In this document: piece by piece, positions 1 to 5,541 of the stretch
Layout: the number at the start of each line of letters is the position of its first letter
Numbering within the stretch: position 1 is the stretch's first letter
Origin: Brumimicrobium sp964346075
Lineage (GTDB): Bacteria; Bacteroidota; Bacteroidia; Flavobacteriales_D; Crocinitomicaceae
Direction of reading: 5' to 3'
Length of the DNA: 7,233 bases
Assembly (NCBI GenBank): GCA_964346075.1
Contig: CAYFTH010000133.1
Location: forward strand, 1 to 7,233
The notes under the pieces: generated by a model
What the model saw: only the letters and a program-made list of their open reading frames with translations
Databases searched by the model: none
Told to the model about the DNA's origin: nothing
Translations under genes and position numbers: made by a program

Positions 1-6
1 AAAGAT

Positions 7-177
7 CTAGCGCTTAATAGTTGATCTCGTTTGCACTCCTGAAAATTGATGATGGCGATGATCTCCTCCGACAGGCTCCGGAGCTTTCACCATCATTAAC
101 AATTTCCAGTTCGTTGCTCCTTCGATCAACGATAATGCGCTTAATTCAACCTCTGAAACTCTATTAAAATCAATCAT
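7..177 (-). CDS. Possible small protein of 56 residues, unknown function
   Basis: This is an ATG-initiated frame of 56 codons ending in TAG. An AGGAAA stretch about 5 bases before the ATG could act as a ribosome binding site. The inferred product starts MIDFNRVSEVELSALSLIEG, continues with a mixed, fairly protein-like composition, has a Gly-Gly pair at residues 37-38 and a basic, His-rich tail. I do not recognise a family. The N-terminal part resembles in outline the LSxxELxxIxG(G/A) leaders of double-glycine peptide precursors, but no modification enzyme or peptide exporter is visible here. The opposite strand of the same DNA is also open (62-316) without a start codon, so at most one of the two is real. 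It may equally be a chance frame or the remnant of a decayed gene. Confidence 0.22.
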   Translation of the reverse strand: MIDFNRVSEVELSALSLIEGATNWKLLMMVKAPEPVGGDHRHHQFSGVQTRSTIKR

Positions 178-843
178 TCATGTTTCCTATGAAGCTCCTT
201 CTAGAATTGTCAATCATATTAATAACTTAAATATTGTTGCCAAATGTAAAATTATAAAAACAGGTCTTTCAATTAAAACAAAAGAACTAATCCTTAAATA
301 TCTCCCCAACTTTTGAGACTGATCCGAGAAAAGCCTGTTTTAAATTGGGGTATGATCGATTGATTTGCGGTTATTTTTAGTAAAGGAATACTGGATCAGT
401 AAGAGATATTAAAAAGAGCGCTTCAATAAGGATGGATAAAGGAAACCTACAGCAACAGTATCGATTACTGTAAACAATTACAGCTTAAAAGGCGTCTGCA
501 ACCATGTCATCTTTATAAATTGGCATAATACTTGATCCTTTAATCATGTTAGGTTTCATAAGTAGTAGTGTTAAAATCGGAGGAATTGGCGCCCGCTAGT
601 TCCTCTGGTTGTTTTTGGACGGAACAGGAGTAAAGCATTTATAACACGATACATCAAGGTACATAAAACCCGAACCATTATCGTTGCTGAGCACCTTCAT
701 TACTCGCACGCATCATGTTTAACCCTAAAAGACTGATATTTCATAAAAAACTTATAAATAAAGAGCTTTAAAAAATTACTATTTTTTCACTGACAATCTT
801 GTGAATGAATCAATGGATAAGTTCTATAATTACATTAAATTCG

Positions 844-851
844 CAAAGATA
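844..851 (-). promoter_or_regulatory. Candidate minus-strand promoter -7 box (TATCTTTG), divergent from lepA
   Basis: Read on the minus strand, these bases are TATCTTTG, a perfect match to the Bacteroidota housekeeping -7 consensus TAnnTTTG. The expected TTTG-like -33 element is not clear at the usual spacing (the DNA there reads CCTGTTC), so this is a partial promoter. It would fire away from lepA into the gene-poor region and start RNA near position 838. No convincing long frame follows it, so it may serve a small RNA, a decayed gene, or nothing. Confidence 0.3.
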
Positions 852-856
852 AATTG

Positions 857-898
857 ATCGCCATGAACAGGCGATATTCGACAAACACATATCAATGA
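857..898 (+). promoter_or_regulatory. lepA leader: 6-bp hairpin and 11-codon upstream frame overlapping the lepA start
   Basis: ATCGCC at 857-862 pairs perfectly with GGCGAT at 870-875 around the seven-base loop ATGAACA. The ATG in the loop (863-865) opens an 11-codon frame encoding MNRRYSTNTYQ, whose TGA stop (896-898) overlaps the lepA ATG (895-897) in the classic ATGA arrangement. lepA itself has no clear Shine-Dalgarno sequence (bases before the start read CACATATCA). Translational coupling through this leader is therefore conceivable, but a short frame overlapping a start codon can also arise by chance. Confidence 0.25.
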
Positions 899-2691
899 AA
901 AATATACGAAACTTTTGTATCATCGCTCATATTGACCACGGTAAAAGTACGCTGGCAGACAGAATGCTACAAACGACCGGAACAATTTCCGATCGTGATA
1001 TGCAAGAACAGGCGCTGGACGACATGGATCTTGAGCGCGAGCGGGGTATTACCATTAAAAGTCATGCGATTCAAATGGACTATGAATACCAGGGCGAAAA
1101 CTATAAATTGAACCTGATAGATACCCCAGGTCATGTCGATTTTTCTTACGAAGTTTCCAGATCGATTGCTGCCTGTGAAGGAGCATTACTCATTGTAGAT
1201 GCTTCACAAGGAATTGAGGCACAAACGATTTCTAATCTTTATTTGGCACTCGAGCACGATTTGGAAATTATACCCGTACTCAATAAGATGGATTTACCGG
1301 GTGCTGAACCGGAAGAAGTGACGGATCAAATTGTCGAATTGATTGGTTGTGAAATAGATGATGTTATTCCAGCGTCGGGTAAGACAGGTATGGGTGTTGA
1401 GAAAATATTAGCGGCCGTTGTTGATCGTGTACCGTCACCAAGCGGAAACCCCGATGCTCCGCTGCAAGCTATGATTTTTGATTCCGTTTTCAATCCGTTT
1501 CGTGGAATTATAGCTTACTACCGCGTTATGAACGGTTCTTTGGCGAAGGGCGAAAAAGTTCAGTTCGTGAATACCGGGAAGTCTTACTCTGCCGATGAAA
1601 TAGGTATACTCAAAATGAAACCAGTGCAAAAAAAACAGATTAACACTGGAGATGTGGGTTATATCATTTCAGGTATTAAACAGGCCAAAGAGGTGAAGGT
1701 GGGAGAAACAATAACCACGCTGGAAAACCCTTGTGAACAGGCCGTTCAAGGGTTTGAGGATGTGAAGCCGATGGTTTTTGCAGGAATCTATCCTGTGGAT
1801 ACAGACGATTTTGAGGAGTTGCGCTATTCGATGGAGAAACTACAATTAAACGACTCTTCCTTGGTCTTTGAACCGGAGGCTTCTGCTGCACTTGGCTTTG
1901 GATTTAGATGTGGTTTTCTGGGAATGTTGCACATGGAAATTATTCAAGAACGACTGGAGCGTGAGTTTAATATGACTGTCATTACCACAGTCCCCAACGT
2001 TTCGTACTTCTGCTATATGAAAAAGGATCCGGAAGAGCAGATCATAGTCAACAACCCTTCCGAGCTCCCAGACCCTGCCGGAGTTGAGTATATTGAGGAG
2101 CCTTTCATAAAGGCGCAAGTCATTACAAAGTCTGAATATGTCGGCCCTGTGATGAACTTGTGTATTGAAAAACGAGGGGAGCTGCAAAATCAAGTATATT
2201 TAACTCAAGATCGTGTGGAACTTACATTTCATATGCCGATGGCTGAAATTGTGTTTGATTTTTATGACCGATTAAAATCTGTTTCGCGCGGTTATGCTTC
2301 TTTTGATTATTTTCCAATTGGCTATCAACAATCAGATTTAGTAAAGGTTGATGTACTTCTGAATCATGAACAGGTGGATGCATTGTCCGCGCTGGTTCAC
2401 CGATCGAATGCTTTTGATTTGGGAAAACAGATTTGCAATAAATTGAAAGAGCTTATACCTCGTCAGCAATTCGAAATACCGATTCAAGCCGCGATTGGTG
2501 CAAAAATTATCGCACGTGAAACGATAAAGGCGCTGCGAAAAGATGTTACTGCTAAATGTTATGGGGGTGATATTTCGCGAAAAAGAAAGTTACTTGAAAA
2601 ACAAAAACAAGGAAAAAAACGCATGCGTCAAGTAGGGAAAGTGGAAGTGCCACAAGAAGCTTTTCTAGCTGTCCTGAAGCTAAATGATTAA
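895..2691 (+). CDS. lepA: Elongation factor 4 (LepA), translational GTPase
   Basis: LepA is a ribosome-binding GTPase, known in other bacteria to act on translation at initiation or under ionic stress, and to back-translocate ribosomes in vitro. The 598-residue length is typical of the family. The GTPase signatures are all present: G1 AHIDHGKST at residues 11-19, switch I RERGITIKS at 48-56 with Thr53, G3 DTPGH at 76-80, G4 NKMD at 130-133 and a G5 ASGK at 160-163. Domain II and the EF-G-like domains follow, and the LepA-specific C-terminal domain ends with the basic stretch SRKRKLLEKQKQGKKRMRQ. The ATG at 895 puts the G1 motif at its usual distance from the N terminus. No strong terminator separates it from the next gene, 89 bases downstream, but that gene has its own promoter box. 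The chief uncertainty is cellular role, not identity. Confidence 0.98.
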   Translation: MKNIRNFCIIAHIDHGKSTLADRMLQTTGTISDRDMQEQALDDMDLERERGITIKSHAIQMDYEYQGENYKLNLIDTPGHVDFSYEVSRSIAACEGALLIVDASQGIEAQTISNLYLALEHDLEIIPVLNKMDLPGAEPEEVTDQIVELIGCEIDDVIPASGKTGMGVEKILAAVVDRVPSPSGNPDAPLQAMIFDSVFNPFRGIIAYYRVMNGSLAKGEKVQFVNTGKSYSADEIGILKMKPVQKKQINTGDVGYIISGIKQAKEVKVGETITTLENPCEQAVQGFEDVKPMVFAGIYPVDTDDFEELRYSMEKLQLNDSSLVFEPEASAALGFGFRCGFLGMLHMEIIQERLEREFNMTVITTVPNVSYFCYMKKDPEEQIIVNNPSELPDPAGVEYIEEPFIKAQVITKSEYVGPVMNLCIEKRGELQNQVYLTQDRVELTFHMPMAEIVFDFYDRLKSVSRGYASFDYFPIGYQQSDLVKVDVLLNHEQVDALSALVHRSNAFDLGKQICNKLKELIPRQQFEIPIQAAIGAKIIARETIKALRKDVTAKCYGGDISRKRKLLEKQKQGKKRMRQVGKVEVPQEAFLAVLKLND

Positions 2692-2754
2692 TTTTATACA
2701 TTGATAACTGACAAACTTCATGTCATGTAGCTGAGGCGAAAAAAAAGGTTTTGC

Positions 2755-2762
2755 TAAATTTG
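2755..2762 (+). promoter_or_regulatory. Candidate promoter -7 box (TAAATTTG) of the LysE-type exporter gene
   Basis: TAAATTTG is a perfect match to the Bacteroidota -7 consensus TAnnTTTG and lies 18 bases before the GTG start at 2781, which would give a 5' leader of roughly a dozen bases. A CTG at 2731-2733 is the closest thing to a -33 TTG, at a spacing of 21 bases. An A-run (about 2739-2747) fills part of the spacer. This suggests that the exporter gene is transcribed independently of lepA. Confidence 0.5.
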
Positions 2763-2780
2763 TAGTAATTGAGATAACAA

Positions 2781-3431
2781 GTGTTTGAATTAATCATAAA
2801 AGGTATCGTGACTGGACTCATTTTGAGTGTGATGTTGGGTCCTGCATTCTTTTTATTGTTGGAAACCAGCATCAGAAGAGGCTTGAGAGCAGCTGCTGCA
2901 TTCGACGCTGGAGTTCTCGTTTCAGATGTGTTATACATCGTCATAGCCTATGTATTTATTCAGAAGGTTGAAGAATTATCGACGGGTACGGATAATGCAC
3001 TTATTCTAACTATTGGCGGCGGATTGTTTTTACTTTATGGAGCAATCACGTTCTTTAAAAAAATAAAACCCGTTGACGTTAAAGAAACGGGTTATACACC
3101 ACGAAGACCGAAAGACTATTGGGTGTTATTCTTAAAAGGGCTGCTCCTTAATTTAGCGAATCCGTTAGTTATTTTTTATTGGTTTTCTGTGATGGCATTG
3201 GGTCAGTCTGGAAAAGAAACTGTTTTTACTGGTTGGGAAATGTTTTTATACCTGTCGGTAATATTAGTGACGTTTTTTTCGATCGATTTTTTAAAAATAA
3301 TTGGAGCGAAAAGATTGCGCCCCTTTATAACTGCGAAACTTTTGCGCTCACTCAATCAAATAACGGGAGCTATATTGATGATCTTCGGTGTTTTTCTGGT
3401 TATTAACAGCATTATAGTTTGGGTTCGTTAA
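2781..3431 (+). CDS. LysE/RhtB-family translocator (inner-membrane amino-acid or metabolite exporter)
   Basis: The 216-residue protein has the length and hydrophobic profile of the LysE/RhtB superfamily, whose known members export basic amino acids, threonine, homoserine or similar small molecules through the inner membrane. About six membrane segments are visible, near residues 5-27, 37-60, 72-92, 115-140, 153-175 and 193-214. The family's first-segment Gly-Pro lies in SVMLGPAFF (Gly20-Pro21), and the Asn-Pro of the fourth segment in NLANPLVIFYW (Asn127-Pro128). A charged cytoplasmic loop lies at about 93-113. The GTG start is chosen because the first segment then begins just after the N terminus as in homologues, and because a promoter box sits 18 bases upstream; no in-frame ATG precedes the Gly-Pro motif. 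The substrate cannot be predicted. The next gene follows after 53 bases on the same strand, so co-transcription is possible. Confidence 0.88.
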   Translation: MFELIIKGIVTGLILSVMLGPAFFLLLETSIRRGLRAAAAFDAGVLVSDVLYIVIAYVFIQKVEELSTGTDNALILTIGGGLFLLYGAITFFKKIKPVDVKETGYTPRRPKDYWVLFLKGLLLNLANPLVIFYWFSVMALGQSGKETVFTGWEMFLYLSVILVTFFSIDFLKIIGAKRLRPFITAKLLRSLNQITGAILMIFGVFLVINSIIVWVR

Positions 3432-3484
3432 ACAGGGTGTAACATTAAAGTGAATAATTCATTATACCACTCAAGAAAGAAATC

Positions 3485-5203
3485 ATGAACAAAATTATCG
3501 TCATATTATTTTTATTAGGTTCTTTTTGGAGCTTGGCTCAAGAAGTTAAAAAGAGGAACTTGTCCAGAAGACAATACTTTTATTATGATCCGCTTCAAAA
3601 ATCTAAAGTAGAAAGTGAAGGGTTTTATTACGTTGATGATTTGGGCGAAACAACAGAACGCCACGGTAGTTGGAAGTTTTATGATCGCGAAGGAAACCTG
3701 AAAGAGGAACGCAACTATTACAAAAATGATCTCCATGGTAAAGTGATTACCTATTACAATAACGGCCGAAAAAAAGATGAGGGTTATTTCGAAAGAGGTG
3801 TTCAGGACAGCATTTACTACAAGTATTATCTAACGGGAGATACGAGCGAAACAGGCTATTATAAAAATGATGAACCAACGGGTGAGTGGCGCTACTTTTA
3901 CCCGGATGGGGCGTTGAAAATGGTTGAAGAAATCGTGGATACGATGTCTTATGTGTGGCAGTACTATGCACCCGACTCCGCTCATACACATATCGTTAAA
4001 GATGGCGACGGTGAGATGGTAGACTATTTTAGCAATGGTGAACTCAAAGCTTGGTATAACTACAAAGATGGCCTGAAACACGGTCCTTTCGAGGAAGGCT
4101 CTGTTCATGGCTATTACTTGTTGAAAGGAGCTTTTTATGAAAACAAACCTGATGGTAAGTGGCAATACTATTACTATACGGGAGATCTTGAAAAAATTGC
4201 CCATTATGATAAAGGGGAGCTCAATGGAACATACAAGTACTATTATGATAATGGTCAGCTTAATGTAAAGGGTGAGTATCAAGCGGGGAAAAAAACAGGC
4301 GAATGGACGTGGTATACCAACTCAGGTGTCATCGACATGGTAGGTCGTTTTAAAAACGGAATGCAGCACGGAGAATGGCGTTATAATTACCCCGACGGTA
4401 CCTTATCCTATGAAGCGCATTATAAAGAAGGTAATAAGCACGGAGAATGGAAGTACTTTTATCAGGATGGCTCCAAATTTAAGCGCGGAACATTTGCCAA
4501 TGATGAAAAACACGGATCCTGGAAAACGTGGTATGAGAACGGAAATTTGCTCATGGAAGGTGAATATAAAAAAGGTCTTGAAACAGGAGTTTGGAAAAAT
4601 TACTGGGAGAATGGTCAATTGAAAAATAAGTCAACTTTCAAGGAAGGAAAATTAAACGGCGAGTGGGTTTCATTTTATCCTTCCGGTGTACAGCTCAATG
4701 AAGGAGCATACGAAGAAGGATTAAAGACAGGAGAGTGGAAGCATTACTTTGAAAATGGTATGGTGAAAGACCTGAAAGAATATAAAGTCATTACAAAAAA
4801 GTCTAAAATTGATTATGGTCCAATGGAAGACCGCGATCAACGAGTATCTGTAAAACATGGCAAATTTATACAATACTCTGACAAAGATTTTAAGCGAACA
4901 CTTGAAGGGAAATTTAAAAAAGGTAAAAAACACGGAGATTGGATCACTTATCATCCTGGAGGAGAATTATCCGCGGTCATCTCTCCATATAAAAAAGGAG
5001 AATTGCATGGTACCATGAAAACATACACCTTTAGAGGACACAAACTCATCTCGGAGATCGATTATAAGAAGGGTAAGCAACATGGTAAAGTGAAGATCTA
5101 TAATGATAAAGGGGAAGTTGTTGAAGAACAAGAGTACAAAAATGGAATCCGCGTGATCGAAGGGACGGAATCTGGTACCGGCTTTTCCCCAGGAGGACGT
5201 TAG
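3485..5203 (+). CDS. Exported MORN-like (YwqK-type) repeat protein
   Basis: The 572-residue product starts with a signal peptide: Asn-Lys, a hydrophobic core at about residues 4-15, and a likely cut after Ala18 in WSLAQ. From residue 60 to about 554 it is a chain of roughly 20 repeats of 23-24 residues with the form HGxWxYYYxNGxLxxxGxYKxGK. This is the MORN/YwqK-type pattern in which each unit folds as a beta hairpin and the chain makes an elongated sheet. Two irregular stretches interrupt the series, near residues 135-160 and 435-456. No catalytic domain and no type IX sorting domain are seen; the tail is a short Gly/Ser-rich end. Database entries often call such proteins toxin-antitoxin YwqK family antitoxins, but no toxin gene is adjacent. 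A structural or binding role in the periplasm or at the cell surface is my inference. The ATG is preceded by a weak AAGAAAG. Confidence 0.88.
   Translation: MNKIIVILFLLGSFWSLAQEVKKRNLSRRQYFYYDPLQKSKVESEGFYYVDDLGETTERHGSWKFYDREGNLKEERNYYKNDLHGKVITYYNNGRKKDEGYFERGVQDSIYYKYYLTGDTSETGYYKNDEPTGEWRYFYPDGALKMVEEIVDTMSYVWQYYAPDSAHTHIVKDGDGEMVDYFSNGELKAWYNYKDGLKHGPFEEGSVHGYYLLKGAFYENKPDGKWQYYYYTGDLEKIAHYDKGELNGTYKYYYDNGQLNVKGEYQAGKKTGEWTWYTNSGVIDMVGRFKNGMQHGEWRYNYPDGTLSYEAHYKEGNKHGEWKYFYQDGSKFKRGTFANDEKHGSWKTWYENGNLLMEGEYKKGLETGVWKNYWENGQLKNKSTFKEGKLNGEWVSFYPSGVQLNEGAYEEGLKTGEWKHYFENGMVKDLKEYKVITKKSKIDYGPMEDRDQRVSVKHGKFIQYSDKDFKRTLEGKFKKGKKHGDWITYHPGGELSAVISPYKKGELHGTMKTYTFRGHKLISEIDYKKGKQHGKVKIYNDKGEVVEEQEYKNGIRVIEGTESGTGFSPGGR
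3662..5146 (+). repeat. Array of about 20 MORN-like coding repeats, 69-72 bp each
   Basis: The repeat unit begins at a His-Gly or Thr-Gly, followed two residues later by Trp, then an aromatic cluster, an Asn/Asp-Gly turn and a Tyr-Lys-x-Gly end. Clear examples are KHGEWKYFYQDGSKFKRG and LNGEWVSFYPSGVQ. The units are diverged at the DNA level, so the array looks old and is not a recent tandem expansion. Confidence 0.85.
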
Positions 5204-5476
5204 TTCTCAGGAAAGAATCATAGGTGTTAAGCCTTGCAATAACGATAGTTACAGTGCAATATTCGACCCGAAACTGTAGTTTCACCAGCGAATCACGATA
5301 ATTCTTGAAAGACCATTTAAAGAATCTGGTAATTATAACGAGCGTACCATGCCTCATGTACAGGGACTATTAACTTGATTGAATTGCCGATTCTTCTATA
5401 CAGTCGAATAATAAGTACGCATAACATCAAGAAAGTAGAGTGGTGATCAAGGTCTCATTGTTTACAGAAGAATATA
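5204..5476. other. Intergenic stretch between convergent genes, nothing recognised
   Basis: This is the 3' side of the MORN-repeat gene up to the shared terminator. All three plus-strand frames carry frequent stops. A minus-strand frame starting at 5357 runs back into the MORN gene but is antisense to its conserved repeats, so I do not call it. A small inverted repeat GAAACT/AGTTTC lies at 5270-5283, without a T-run. No tRNA or known small RNA is seen. Confidence 0.6.
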
Positions 5477-5514
5477 AAAAAAGGCATGCTAAGGAGTAAC
5501 TGCATGCCTTTTTT
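5477..5514. terminator. Bidirectional intrinsic terminator
   Basis: AAAAAAGGCATGC at 5477-5489 is perfectly complementary to GCATGCCTTTTTT at 5502-5514, around a 12-base loop. The GC core is seven pairs and is flanked by an A-run on one side and a T-run (5509-5520, one G) on the other, so RNA from either strand ends in a hairpin plus U tract. It lies 27 bases beyond the stop of the minus-strand PKD gene and about 270 bases beyond the plus-strand MORN gene, serving both convergent units. Confidence 0.92.
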
Positions 5515-5541
5515 GTTTTTCGCTAGAGCGAATGATATGGT

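Larger units (their letters stand above)
1..894. other. Long region without a recognisable gene upstream of lepA
   Basis: No frame on either strand gives a protein that I recognise, and all frames are broken by stops into pieces shorter than about 85 codons. On the minus strand there are short ATG frames at 700-744 (14 residues), 596-700 (34 residues, its ATG overlapping the previous stop as TAATG), 485-559 (24 residues) and 7-177 (56 residues, listed separately). On the plus strand 62-316 is open for 84 codons but has no ATG, GTG or TTG in frame, and about 575-731 is open for some 50 codons. No tRNA, rRNA, tmRNA or RNase P RNA signature is visible. The region could be decayed genes, a regulatory or small-RNA region, or spacer; the sequence alone does not decide. 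Confidence 0.6.

Noticed and set aside
62..316. Plus-strand open stretch of 84 codons
   Set aside because: It has no ATG, GTG or TTG in frame, I recognise no family in it, and it lies opposite the minus-strand frame at 7-177. Kept only as a remark under the gene-poor region.
596..700. Minus-strand 34-residue frame containing NDNGSGF, which recalls the DNG motif of DDE transposases
   Set aside because: One short motif match without the other catalytic positions, terminal inverted repeats or a target duplication is not enough to call an insertion sequence remnant.
770..787. AT-only hairpin AAAAAAT/ATTTTTT that might be a terminator
   Set aside because: The stem has no GC pair and no gene ends nearby, so it is unlikely to terminate transcription.
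825..830. TATAAT with TTGTGA at 799-804 as a lepA promoter
   Set aside because: The 20-base spacing is too long for a standard sigma-70 promoter, and it does not match the phylum's usual TAnnTTTG box.
1846..2193. Minus-strand frame of 115 codons inside lepA
   Set aside because: Antisense shadow of a highly conserved gene, with no family resemblance.
3830..4282. Minus-strand frame of 150 codons
   Set aside because: It is exactly antisense to the MORN repeats; the hydrophobic composition is the complement of the Lys/Tyr/Asn-rich repeat codons.
3662..5146. Regular repeats that might suggest a CRISPR array
   Set aside because: The periodicity is 69-72 bases, in frame and encodes conserved amino-acid repeats; there are no identical direct repeats with unique spacers.
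5046..5357. Minus-strand frame of 103 codons at the 3' end of the MORN gene
   Set aside because: Half of it is antisense to conserved repeats, it has no recognisable domain, and no promoter box precedes it.
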